NCBI GenBank assembly: GCA_003134695.1
Contig: PLCB01000023.1
Location: 27,009-82,435 of the forward strand
DNA from: Candidatus Zemynaea palustris
Lineage (GTDB): Bacteria > Vulcanimicrobiota > Vulcanimicrobiia > Vulcanimicrobiales > Vulcanimicrobiaceae
Reading direction: 5' to 3'
Length of the DNA stretch: 55,427 nt
Position numbers and translations under genes: made by a program. Below, piece after piece: positions 34,178 to 42,328 of this stretch; positions within the stretch are counted from its first letter, which is position 1, and each line of letters opens with the position of its first letter. The notes under the pieces were generated by a model. That model was not told the DNA's origin. It saw nothing but the letters and a program-made list of their open reading frames with translations, and ran no database searches.

Positions 34178-34878
34178 GCAGTGATCTCGAGGAAGACGTC
34201 TTCGAGCGTTCGGTCGCCCGTCGCTCGCTGTCGCAGTTCGGAGACGGCGCCGGAAGCGAGGGCGGTTCCGTTTTTCAGGATGACCAGCCGGTCGCACAGC
34301 GCCTCTGCCGATTCGAGAAGGTGCGTGCTGATCACGATCGCCGTCCCTGCGGCTCGCAATTCGACGATGAGTTCGCGCAGTTCACGCTGGCCCTTCGGAT
34401 CGAGTCCGATCATCGGTTCGTCGAAGAGCAAGACGGGCGCCTCGGCGAGCACCGTCGCCGCGATCAGAGTTTTCTGCCGCATCCCTTTGGAAAGCGATTG
34501 CCCGAGCGCGTCACGGACCGCGCTCAATTCGAGCCGCTCGAGCAACTCCTCGGCGCGCTCTTCCCAACCAGGCGCCAGTTCGGCGCTGCGCGCGACGAAC
34601 GCGAGATGCTCCCAGACCGTCAGCATCGCATAGACCTCGGGCGTCTCCGGAATCAGGGCGATCGTGCGACCGCGCTCCGGTCCGAGCCGCAGGTCGTTGA
34701 AAAATATCGCGCCCGCATCGGCTCGTAAGAGCCCGCTCAGGCACAAGAACGTCGTCGTCTTCCCCGCGCCGTTCGGACCGAGCAGGCCGAGCACTTCGCC
34801 CCCCTGCAACGCAAAGCTCAGCCGGTCGATCGCGATCGTCCGCCCGAAGCGTTTGGTCAACCCCTCAACGCGCAGCAT
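34174..34878 (-). CDS. ABC transporter ATP-binding protein
   Basis: 234 residues. Walker A LLGPNGAGKTTT, signature LSKGMRQKT (instead of LSGGQ), Walker B VLLFDEPMIGLDP, switch STHLLE. The Q-loop has Glu (LIPETPEVYAMLTVWEHL), as in EcsA/ABC-2 exporters. Powers the adjacent permease. A short GC gap precedes the next gene. Confidence 0.93.
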   Translation of the reverse strand: MLRVEGLTKRFGRTIAIDRLSFALQGGEVLGLLGPNGAGKTTTFLCLSGLLRADAGAIFFNDLRLGPERGRTIALIPETPEVYAMLTVWEHLAFVARSAELAPGWEERAEELLERLELSAVRDALGQSLSKGMRQKTLIAATVLAEAPVLLFDEPMIGLDPKGQRELRELIVELRAAGTAIVISTHLLESAEALCDRLVILKNGTALASGAVSELRQRATGDRTLEDVFLEITA

Positions 34879-34922
34879 CCCCGCCGCTTTCGCACGCCGG
34901 CTCGGCGGCTACTGCGCGGAGT

Positions 34923-35957
34923 CTAGGCCTCGATCAAGCCGCCGGCGGCCGCAACCGCTGCGGCTCGCGACCTGACTCCCATCTTGCGCAGGATTCGACC
35001 GACGTGCGCGTCGACGGTTCGCGCGCTCAAGCCGAGCGTCGAGCCGATCTGCTTGCTTCCGATGCCGCGTCCGATGAGCGCGAGAATCTCGAGCTCGTGC
35101 GCGGTGAGTTCTCCTTTGCGACGTTGCGCGCGCGTTTGCATCACGGCCTCGTATTTCGCCGCGAGCTGACGGCTCGGCGCGGTACCGAGGTCGGCTGCGA
35201 GGCGCCGCTTATATTCGAGAAAATGCAGGCGTGCGCGTTCGAGATCGTGCATCGCGAGCGCGATCTCGAGGGCGAGGCCGACCGTCTCCTCGTCGAGCGG
35301 CTCGAGGACGAGCGCGCGCTCGACGTGCCAAGTGGCCGCGTTGAGGTCGCCGGCAGCCTTCGACAACGCGGCGTTGCCGCGCAGCGCCACGCAGAACATC
35401 CGGCGCCAATGGCGCACGTACGGCGCAAGCCACCCGGCGTCGCCGTCCTCGGCGGGAACCGCCTCGAGCAATTCGATCGCCCGGCCGTAGGACGCGAGAG
35501 CCTCGACGTTGAGGTTGGCGGCTCGCGCCAAGGTTGCGCTCCGGAGCGCCCGCTCGGCTTCGTGGGCGTCGACGGCGAGTCCGATGTCGCCGCGCAGCGC
35601 GAGGGTCACGCCGTCGTAATCGATGAAACGCCCCGGTCCTTCAACGTTGGGCTCGAGCGCGCGCCGCAAGGCGTGCAGCGTCACCCGCAGGCTGACTTGC
35701 GCTTCGCGCATTCCGGCCCGGGGCCAGAGGGCGGCGATCGCTGCCGCTCTCGGGAGCCTCCGGCCGCCGAGGGCTAGGACGCGCAGCAACTCGACCGCCC
35801 GCCGTCGCGGCCAGCGTGCGTCGCTTTCTTTCAGCCAGACGCCGTCGACACGAACCCGCAACGGCCCGATAACGCGCACGTCGAGCAAAAACGACGCCTT
35901 TTTGGGCGTCGCTGCAGTGCCGTCGAATTGGGCGCGAATCGACGTCTGGGCGGCCAC
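34923..35957 (-). CDS. Transcriptional regulator: SARP-type BTAD with C-terminal LuxR domain
   Basis: 344 residues. N-terminal OmpR-like winged helix (~25-110: VRVIGPLRVRVDGVW, RRAVELLRVLALGGRRLPRAAAIAALWP, LRVTLHALRRAL), central BTAD/TPR region (~120-270, ALVLEPLDEETVGLALEIALAMHDLERARLHFLEYKRRL), and a C-terminal LuxR/GerE helix-turn-helix (GELTAHELEILALIGRGIGSKQIGSTLGLSARTVDAHVGRILRKMG). Two potential DNA-binding domains in one chain with no receiver domain. Target unknown; an ABC exporter lies on each side. Confidence 0.88.
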   Translation of the reverse strand: MAAQTSIRAQFDGTAATPKKASFLLDVRVIGPLRVRVDGVWLKESDARWPRRRAVELLRVLALGGRRLPRAAAIAALWPRAGMREAQVSLRVTLHALRRALEPNVEGPGRFIDYDGVTLALRGDIGLAVDAHEAERALRSATLARAANLNVEALASYGRAIELLEAVPAEDGDAGWLAPYVRHWRRMFCVALRGNAALSKAAGDLNAATWHVERALVLEPLDEETVGLALEIALAMHDLERARLHFLEYKRRLAADLGTAPSRQLAAKYEAVMQTRAQRRKGELTAHELEILALIGRGIGSKQIGSTLGLSARTVDAHVGRILRKMGVRSRAAAVAAAGGLIEA

Positions 35958-36014
35958 GCTTCGAATGTTCTCATGCGGTGAACGGGCAGTCCGCCTGGTA
36001 GTCTGGGAACCCGA

Positions 36015-37889
36015 TTAATTGTCGATTAACGTTTCCTGTGAACGTACTATGGGTTGTGCGAGGATGCGCGAGTCTTCGCGGCTCTTCTCGAACTGCGTGT
36101 GGTAGAGGCGTGCATAGGTTCCGCCGCGTGCAAGCAAAGCGGCGTGCGAGCCGCGCTCGACGACGCGTCCGCCCTCCACGACGAAGATCACGTCGGCTCC
36201 CAGAATCGTCGACAGGCGGTGCGCGATGACGAGGCTTGTCCGGCCGCGCAGGAGTTGCACCAAAGCCGCCTGGATCAGCGCTTCGTTCTCTGAATCGAGG
36301 GCGCTGGTCGCCTCGTCGAGGATCAGAATCTTCGGGTTCTTGAGCAAAACACGCGCGATCGCCAGGCGCTGGCGCTCGCCGCCGGAGAGCTTGTGTCCGC
36401 GTTCGCCCACGACGGTCTCGTATCGTAACGGGAGCGAGTCGATGAACGTCGCGATGTTGGCCGCGCGCGCCGCCGCTTCGAGTTCCTCGAGCGTCGCGTC
36501 GGGCTTGCCGTAGCGAAGATTGGCGGCGATCGTGTCGTGGAAGAGATAGTTCTCCTGCGTCACGATCCCGATGTGTTCACGCAGCGATTCGAGTTGGATT
36601 TCGCGCAGATCGATTCCGTCGAGCGTTACGCGTCCGTCTTGCGGATCGTAGAAACGCGGAACCAGTTGCGTGATCGTCGTCTTCCCCGCACCCGACGGAC
36701 CGACGAACGCGGCCACCTGGCCGGGTTCGATCTCCAGATCGACGTCCTCGAGTGCCGGGCGATCTTCGCCATATGAGAAGCGCACGTGCTCGAAGCGGAT
36801 CTCACCGCGCACGGCGCCGAGGCGTAGGCCGCCCTGCTTCCCTTCGACGATGAGGCCCTCGGGTTTGAGATCGAGATATTCGAAGATTCGTTCGAAGACG
36901 GCGAGCGCGCTCACGATCTGCACTTGAATTCCTGCCAAGGTCGAAGCCGGGCCGTAGAGCCGCGCGAGCAGGGCGACGAAGGCGACCACCGTCCCGACCG
37001 TCGCGCCTTCGTAAATCACAAAATAGCCGCCGGCGAGCCAAACGAGCGCAGGTCCGACGATCACCATCGCCATGATCGCCGCCAAAAACCATCGGCCGAC
37101 CATCGCGAGCCGGATTTCGAGCCCCATCAGATCGGTGCTGGCGCGATGGAAACGCGCCCCCTCGTAGGCTTCGCGCACGAACGACTTGATCAGCGTGATC
37201 CCCGAGATGGAGAGTGTCTCTTGCGTGATGCTCTCGATCTGGTCGCGTTTCTCGCGGGTCGCCTTGCGCACGATATACATGTGCCGTCCGACCGGCGAGA
37301 GGGGCAGGATCATCAGCGGGACGACGGCGAGCGCGATCAGCGACAGACGCCAGTCGAGCAAGAACATCGTGACCGCCGTCGTGAGGATCAGCGCCGCGTT
37401 GGTCACGATCGACACCAGGGTCCCGGTCACCACGTTGTCGATGTTATCGACGTCGCTCGACACGCGGTTCATGATCTCGCCGGTCTTGGTGTTGGTGAAG
37501 AAAGAGATGGGCATGCGGTGCAAGTGCGAGACGAGCTTCGTCCGGATGTCGCGCATGATGCCTTCGCCGACGAGCGAGTTGAGATACCCTTGATAGACAC
37601 CGATCGCAGCGGCGACGAGGGCGGAACCGATCATTCCAGCGACGTCGATCCAGAGCAGGCGCACGTCGCGGTGGGCGAGCGCGACGTCGATCAGGTGCAT
37701 GGCGAACAGCGGCGGCGCGAGTCCAAGCGTGGCGACGATGAGGATGCACGCTATAACGGTCGCTTCCTGCCGCAGATACGGAACGAAGAGCGCGGCAATT
37801 CTGCGCCAATCGACCGCGCGTTTGCGGACGGGCTTTTCGGGGTTGAACATCGAGGACCACATCAGGTGGACCGGCGAGCCGCCAATCAT
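36015..37889 (-). CDS. ABC transporter, fused permease and ATPase (MsbA/LmrA type)
   Basis: 624 residues; six-helix exporter domain (~20-320) followed by the nucleotide-binding domain. Walker A VGPSGAGKTT, Q-loop TQENYLFHDTI, signature LSGGERQRLAIARVLL, Walker B ILILDEATSALDS, switch AHRLST. Start may be at the third Met (FNPEKPVRKRAVDWRR). Homodimeric exporter of lipid or drug-like substrates; the substrate is not predictable. Confidence 0.93.
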   Translation of the reverse strand: MIGGSPVHLMWSSMFNPEKPVRKRAVDWRRIAALFVPYLRQEATVIACILIVATLGLAPPLFAMHLIDVALAHRDVRLLWIDVAGMIGSALVAAAIGVYQGYLNSLVGEGIMRDIRTKLVSHLHRMPISFFTNTKTGEIMNRVSSDVDNIDNVVTGTLVSIVTNAALILTTAVTMFLLDWRLSLIALAVVPLMILPLSPVGRHMYIVRKATREKRDQIESITQETLSISGITLIKSFVREAYEGARFHRASTDLMGLEIRLAMVGRWFLAAIMAMVIVGPALVWLAGGYFVIYEGATVGTVVAFVALLARLYGPASTLAGIQVQIVSALAVFERIFEYLDLKPEGLIVEGKQGGLRLGAVRGEIRFEHVRFSYGEDRPALEDVDLEIEPGQVAAFVGPSGAGKTTITQLVPRFYDPQDGRVTLDGIDLREIQLESLREHIGIVTQENYLFHDTIAANLRYGKPDATLEELEAAARAANIATFIDSLPLRYETVVGERGHKLSGGERQRLAIARVLLKNPKILILDEATSALDSENEALIQAALVQLLRGRTSLVIAHRLSTILGADVIFVVEGGRVVERGSHAALLARGGTYARLYHTQFEKSREDSRILAQPIVRSQETLIDN

Positions 37890-37930
37890 CGAAGATTAAG
37901 GACCCCGCCGAAGCGCGCCGAGTTGCCCGC

Positions 37931-38911
37931 CTAACCTTCCGTTTCGGCGTGGTCCTCGACGTGATAACGGCCCAGCGGCAGAATGGCGACGAAGCGCGAG
38001 CCGCCTTCGAGCGCGATCTCGCCGCCGTGGGCGCGGGTCACCCAGCGGCAAATCGCGAGCCCGAGACCGCTTCCCGCCGAATCGTGACTCTTGACGAAAC
38101 GTTCGAACAGCCGCGCGCGCAGCTCGTGCGGGACGCCGGGTCCGTCGTCCTCGACGCTCAGCTGCGCCCAGCGCCCGGCGGCAGTCGTCACCGTCACGTC
38201 GACGCGCGAGCGCGCATGGCGCACGGCATTGGCGATCAGGTTGCGCGTGAGTTGATCGAGGCGCCGTCCGTCGCCTTCGATGATCGCGCTCTCGAGGTGC
38301 GTTTCGATCGCGACCTCGGGCCGCACGCTCGCGAGTTCGCGCGCGGTGCGATTCGCGATCGCGGCCAGATCGACGGGCTCCGTGTCGAGGACGTCCGTTC
38401 CGCCCTTGCGCGCCAAGGTCAGAAGATCGGAGATGAGTTTTCCCGTCTCGAGCGCGCGTCGCGCGATCGTCGCAAACGCGTCGCGCTCCTGGGTTGTCGT
38501 CGCACCGTCCCGCGCGGCTTGGGCGACGCTCGCGATGACGCTGAGCGGCGTGCGCAGTTCGTGCGCGACGTCGGCGGCGAAGCGCTCTTCGCGTCCGCGC
38601 GCCAGCGCGAGCGGCCGCACCGCGGCGCGCGCGAGCCCGTACGACGCGAAGCCGACGGCGAGCACCAAGCCGGCGTCGATGAGGAGAAACGAGAGCGCGC
38701 GAGCACGTTCGTAGCGCGCGAGGGTCGCCGCACCTTCGGGCGTGGTAAGAAGCGGTTCCAGTGCGTCGCGCGCGCTGCGGTCGACGTAGACGAACGCGAC
38801 GATGCTCAGAGCGAGGATGACCGCGATGAAGATCGCGAGATACGACGCGGTCAGCCGGCGGATTATCCGGCCTTCGAGATCCCCTCGACGAGCTTGTATC
38901 CGACCCCCCAC
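37931..38911 (-). CDS. Sensor histidine kinase
   Basis: 326 residues from the GTG at 38911, which overlaps the response regulator by 49 bp. Homology begins only at IIRRLTASYLAIF, so an ATA (38866, forming ATAA with the regulator stop) or CTG (38854) start is also conceivable. Two membrane helices (~22-45 and ~85-110) flank a short extracytoplasmic loop of ~35 residues. H-box ADVAHELRTPLSV, N-box NLIANAVRHA, G1 DDGPGVPHELRARLFERF, G2 GSGLGLAICRWV. No HAMP domain is obvious. Pairs with the overlapping regulator and sits at the end of the cupredoxin/cytochrome-porin operon. Confidence 0.9.
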   Translation of the reverse strand: MGGRIQARRGDLEGRIIRRLTASYLAIFIAVILALSIVAFVYVDRSARDALEPLLTTPEGAATLARYERARALSFLLIDAGLVLAVGFASYGLARAAVRPLALARGREERFAADVAHELRTPLSVIASVAQAARDGATTTQERDAFATIARRALETGKLISDLLTLARKGGTDVLDTEPVDLAAIANRTARELASVRPEVAIETHLESAIIEGDGRRLDQLTRNLIANAVRHARSRVDVTVTTAAGRWAQLSVEDDGPGVPHELRARLFERFVKSHDSAGSGLGLAICRWVTRAHGGEIALEGGSRFVAILPLGRYHVEDHAETEG

Positions 38912-39552
38912 ACCGTCGCGATCGTCGCCGTCGAGTTCATGCGCTTGAGTTTGCGGCGCAGTTGACTCACGTAGACGTCGACGATGTTGCTCGACCCTTG
39001 GAAATCGTATTCCCAAATCTTCTCCAGGATTTGCGCTCGCGAGAGCGTCATCCCGCGATTGCGGGCAAGAAACTCGAGCAGACGAAATTCAGTGGCGCCG
39101 AGCTCCAGGAGTTGTTCCGCGATCGTTGCGACTCGGGCCTTCGGATCGATCTCAAGCGACCCGACCTTGAGCACGTTCGGCTGTGGCGGGCGGTCGCCCC
39201 GGCGCAGCAGCGCGCGTAGCCGCGCCGCCAGCTCCTCGTCGATGAAGGGCTTGATGAGGTAGTCGTCCGCGCCGGCGTCGAGCCCGCGGATCCGATCTTC
39301 CACGGCATCTCGGGCGGTGAGGATCAAGAGTGGGGTCGTGACCCCTTCGGCCCGCGCGTTGCGGCAGATCGAGAACCCGTCGCGCTTGGGCAGGATGACG
39401 TCGACGATCGCGGCGTCGTAGACCCCGCGCAAGAGGCATTCCAAGCCGCTCTCACCGTCCGAGGCGACGTCGACGGCGAATTTCCGCCGCAGGAGCATCG
39501 TCCGGATGGCCTCGGCGATCTCGGGATTGTCCTCGATCAGGAGTACGCGCAT
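38863..39552 (-). CDS. OmpR-family response regulator
   Basis: 229 residues from the ATG at 39552 (MRVLLIEDNPEIAEAI). Receiver with phospho-acceptor Asp51 (IVDVILPKRDGF), LTAR and the conserved Lys in YLIKPF; then a winged-helix output domain (~130-225: LEFLARNRGMTLSRAQILEKIWEYDFQGSSNIVDVYVSQLRRKL). Starts 14 bp after the cytochrome-porin stop, which suggests it controls that locus. Upstream codons in frame are not needed. Confidence 0.94.
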   Translation of the reverse strand: MRVLLIEDNPEIAEAIRTMLLRRKFAVDVASDGESGLECLLRGVYDAAIVDVILPKRDGFSICRNARAEGVTTPLLILTARDAVEDRIRGLDAGADDYLIKPFIDEELAARLRALLRRGDRPPQPNVLKVGSLEIDPKARVATIAEQLLELGATEFRLLEFLARNRGMTLSRAQILEKIWEYDFQGSSNIVDVYVSQLRRKLKRMNSTATIATVWGVGYKLVEGISKAG

Positions 39553-39565
39553 CTGCTTACCAGTA

Positions 39566-40717
39566 TTATAGGTGAGACGGCCAGGGGATGGCGACGGTAA
39601 ACTCACCGCCATAGGTGGGACCTCCGCGTAAGAGATTGTTGCTGCGCTGTAGGGTGAGCCGCGCGTGCGGCGTCAGGAAGGTGCCGACGTAGAAGACCAG
39701 GTCCCGTTCGGCGATCGGGGCGGCCGCAGCGTCGTAGCGCGTCGCCACGAACAGGTGCGGGGTCACGAAATACTTGAGGCGAGCCCAGCCGCCGCTCGAG
39801 TTGGTCGGATCGCCGAGGGCGTCGGCGTTGTCGTCGCGGCCGATCCACTGCTGGGCTTCGAGGTCGAGGCGCTTGTTGAAAAACGTGGTGTGGACGCCGG
39901 CGTTGAAACGGCGATAACCGTCGTCGACAGGCATGCGGCCCGGGAGCGTGATCCGGCGCGAACCTTCGATGACCGCGCCGTTGAGGTCGAAGTTCCGGAA
40001 GAGCGGGCCTTTGCCGAAGAGCGCGACTTCAGGCGCTGCGTTGATGGTCGTCGTCCCGGTCGAGATCGGTGCGCCGCCGTACGCGGCGCCTTTGAATTCG
40101 CCGAACGAGATCTCGCCCGCGAGCCGCGTGCTTCCCGTCGTGCGTTCCTCTTCGATCCCGAGCCGCGGTGCATTTAGCGCCAAGTCGTTGTGGCCGACCG
40201 AGAGCCCTTCGTAACCGTAGCCTGAGACCGAGTCGAGCCGCTGACCGGGCGAGTGCGTCAGGGGCAGCTCGAACAGTCCGGCGCGATAGAGCGACTTGGT
40301 CGCATCGTTGTGATACGAGAGGAAGCCGAGGAAAAAGCTGCTGGGCGCGCCGCTCGAGCCGAGTGTGTAGTGCAGATATGCGTTCACTGCACCGACGTCT
40401 GCGTCACCGAGAATCGCGGCCGACGGCGTGAAGCGTCGTGCGCCGGCTGCCGGATCGCGTTCCCACTCGACGTTATAACGAAGCGCGGCGATGGTCGTTC
40501 CGTGGCGCGGGACATTCGGCGGAAGGCGGTAACCGCGATTGCGGAAGTCGTTTCCGAAGTCGTTGAGTTCCGGCAGGACGGTGTGACAAGCTTTGCACGT
40601 CAGTTGGTAGCGCTGTGCAAAGACCGGCATCGCCTCGGCTCGCGCGCCCACGACTACGCAGCATGCGACAGCTGCGATCACTCCTGCGAAAAAGGCCCGC
40701 AGGACGTTAGTGTACAT
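39566..40717 (-). CDS. Outer-membrane heme-c/porin fusion, Cyc2-like
   Basis: 383 residues. Signal peptide (1-29, AFFAGVIAAVACCVVVGARAEA), then MPVFAQRYQLTCKACHTVLPELNDFGNDFRNRGY with one heme-c motif CKACH (41-45). The remaining ~310 residues alternate polar and aromatic beta-strand-like segments and end ...GGEFTVAIPWPSHL, as in a monomeric outer-membrane barrel. This N-terminal pattern (A-P-x-F-A ... CxxCH ... P-x-L-x-x-FG-x-x-F-x-x-x-GY) is that of Cyc2-type cytochrome-porins, which oxidise extracellular Fe(II) in iron oxidisers; related proteins of unknown role also exist. Overlaps the cupredoxin gene by 11 bp. Confidence 0.8.
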   Translation of the reverse strand: MYTNVLRAFFAGVIAAVACCVVVGARAEAMPVFAQRYQLTCKACHTVLPELNDFGNDFRNRGYRLPPNVPRHGTTIAALRYNVEWERDPAAGARRFTPSAAILGDADVGAVNAYLHYTLGSSGAPSSFFLGFLSYHNDATKSLYRAGLFELPLTHSPGQRLDSVSGYGYEGLSVGHNDLALNAPRLGIEEERTTGSTRLAGEISFGEFKGAAYGGAPISTGTTTINAAPEVALFGKGPLFRNFDLNGAVIEGSRRITLPGRMPVDDGYRRFNAGVHTTFFNKRLDLEAQQWIGRDDNADALGDPTNSSGGWARLKYFVTPHLFVATRYDAAAAPIAERDLVFYVGTFLTPHARLTLQRSNNLLRGGPTYGGEFTVAIPWPSHL

Positions 40718-41195
40718 CTATTTCGGCTCGCATGGGCGTCCCATAGTGATAGAAGCAACCGTAGATGTAGCGTCCCGCGACGTCGGCGAGAATCGGTGCC
40801 GAGACAGCGCCCGCAACGAGGTTGCCGGACGAGAACCCGCCGGAAAGCGTCGAGCCGCTGGCGTTGAGCGCGGCATTGGAGAACGGATAGGTGGTCGGGT
40901 ACGTCGCGCCGGCGATCGACGTGGCGGTGTGCGCGAAGCCGTCGCTGTTCTGGAAACGGACGTACGTGCCGACGGCGACGATCGTGGCGAGCGGCTTATA
41001 GCCGCCCGCGGGACCGGCGGCCGTCGTCCCGCCGGGATCGAGCGTCAGATCGACGTCGATCGTCGTGATCTGTGCGCCGGAAGGCAGCGACCCGCCGCCG
41101 CTGGGCGGGGCCGACGCGCCCGGCGTGCAGGCGGCTGCGAGCACGAGGAGAGCAACGAGAATTGGCAGTCGCACCGGCCGAGCGTACTCATGCAA
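40707..41195 (-). CDS. Cupredoxin-like lipoprotein
   Basis: 162 residues. Lipobox LAAAC (Cys23). After a Gly/Ser linker, a small beta domain (~40-162) carries likely type 1 copper ligands: His89 in SDGFAHTAT, then Cys147, His150 and Met155 in YGCFYHYGTPMRAEI (C-x2-H-x4-M, the plastocyanin spacing). Anchored in the envelope, it could pass electrons to or from the heme-porin whose gene overlaps it. A second, related protein lies at 44250-44864. Confidence 0.8.
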   Translation of the reverse strand: MHEYARPVRLPILVALLVLAAACTPGASAPPSGGGSLPSGAQITTIDVDLTLDPGGTTAAGPAGGYKPLATIVAVGTYVRFQNSDGFAHTATSIAGATYPTTYPFSNAALNASGSTLSGGFSSGNLVAGAVSAPILADVAGRYIYGCFYHYGTPMRAEIDVH

Positions 41196-41246
41196 AATGA
41201 GGAAAGTCTGAAAGCGTGGGACGCTAGCCGGCGCGCTCCCTGGTTC

Positions 41247-42050
41247 TTAAATCGAGTCGCGCATCGAGTTGGCGAGTTCGCGCAACGACGGGTCCTGCGC
41301 GCTCTGGGCGGCCGCTTCGAAGGCGAGCCGCGCCTGATCGCGCTGTCCTTCCCGCAGAAGCACGGCACCGAGCGCGAACCTCGCGCGGGCAAATTGCGGC
41401 GCGACCGCGAGCGCGGCGCGCAGATCGCGCTCGGCGTCCGCGAGCCGTTCGAGCTTCATCTCGGCGAGGGCGAGATCGTAACGCGCCGTGGCATACGTCG
41501 GATTCGCCTGCAACAACGCACCGAAATCGTGTAAGGCGGTCGCCGCATCCCCGCTTTTCAGCGCGATCAGCCCGCGTTCGTACAGCCCGCGGGCCGAGTC
41601 GGGATGCCGCGCCAGCAGATCGTCGGCGGCGCGCCGTGCGGCCGCGAGGTTGTTGCGCATCAGGTTGACGGCGATCAGATCGACGCGCGCCGCGAAAAAA
41701 TCAGGATCGAGCGCGATCGCCGCGCCGAACGACGCGACCGCCGCATCGAGCTGACCGAGATGCGCTTGCGCCAAGCCGAGGTCGTAGCGCGCCGTCGAGC
41801 CCTGCGGCTCCTTCGGATCGAGCGTGAGAACGCGGCCGAACTCGGCCGCCGCGCGTTTCCAATCACCCTTCAGTTCTTCGCGAAATCCGAGCTCGATGCG
41901 CTCGCGAATCTCACGCTGCCGCGCGACGTCGAGCAGCGCCGCCGCGTCGGTCGTACGCGGTAGGGGACGCGGCTGCGGATAATCTTGTGCGCCCGCGATT
42001 GCGGGCGCAAGCAGAATCAGTATCGCGGCCGCCGCCCCGAGCCGAACCAC
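41247..42050 (-). CDS. Secreted TPR-repeat protein
   Basis: 267 residues from a GTG one base after the preceding stop. Signal peptide (1-21, ending AIAGAQ). About five tetratricopeptide repeats (~55-265; for example ARYDLGLAQAHLGQLDAAVASFGAAIALDP, ARFALGAVLLREGQRDQARLAFEAAAQ). Periplasmic scaffold, possibly for assembling the copper/heme proteins encoded next to it. No enzymatic motif. Confidence 0.88.
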   Translation of the reverse strand: MVRLGAAAAILILLAPAIAGAQDYPQPRPLPRTTDAAALLDVARQREIRERIELGFREELKGDWKRAAAEFGRVLTLDPKEPQGSTARYDLGLAQAHLGQLDAAVASFGAAIALDPDFFAARVDLIAVNLMRNNLAAARRAADDLLARHPDSARGLYERGLIALKSGDAATALHDFGALLQANPTYATARYDLALAEMKLERLADAERDLRAALAVAPQFARARFALGAVLLREGQRDQARLAFEAAAQSAQDPSLRELANSMRDSI

Positions 42051-42051
42051 G

Positions 42052-42297
42052 TTAGCGGCTCGTGTCGTCGGGGAGTTCGGCCTCGCGCACCCGAGCGGCT
42101 CGAGCGGCCTTCTCCGGGGTGCAATCCCATCCGGTGCGGCCCATCGAGTTGATCGGGCCGAGTAGCGCGGATGGGGAAGAAGCGAGCGATTGCGCCACCG
42201 CCAGCTCGTCGAACGAGGCGCGAGCGAGGCCCACGCCGCCGAAGATGAGAACGACGACGGCTAGCGGGATTGAAAAGCGCGCCAGAACGCGTGGCAT
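42052..42297 (-). CDS. Small secreted or membrane-anchored protein, hypothetical
   Basis: 81 residues. Hydrophobic N-terminal segment (~8-27, IPLAVVVLIFGGVGLARA) reads as a signal peptide or anchor. The mature part is short, with LLGPINSMGRTGWDCTPEKAARAARVREAEL and a single Cys. First gene of the leftward operon and tightly coupled (TAAC-GTG) to the TPR gene. No recognised family; the coupling and codon usage support it being real. Confidence 0.6.
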   Translation of the reverse strand: MPRVLARFSIPLAVVVLIFGGVGLARASFDELAVAQSLASSPSALLGPINSMGRTGWDCTPEKAARAARVREAELPDDTSR

Positions 42298-42328
42298 CCC
42301 TTTTACCCTACGCTGAAACCCTGAAGAA

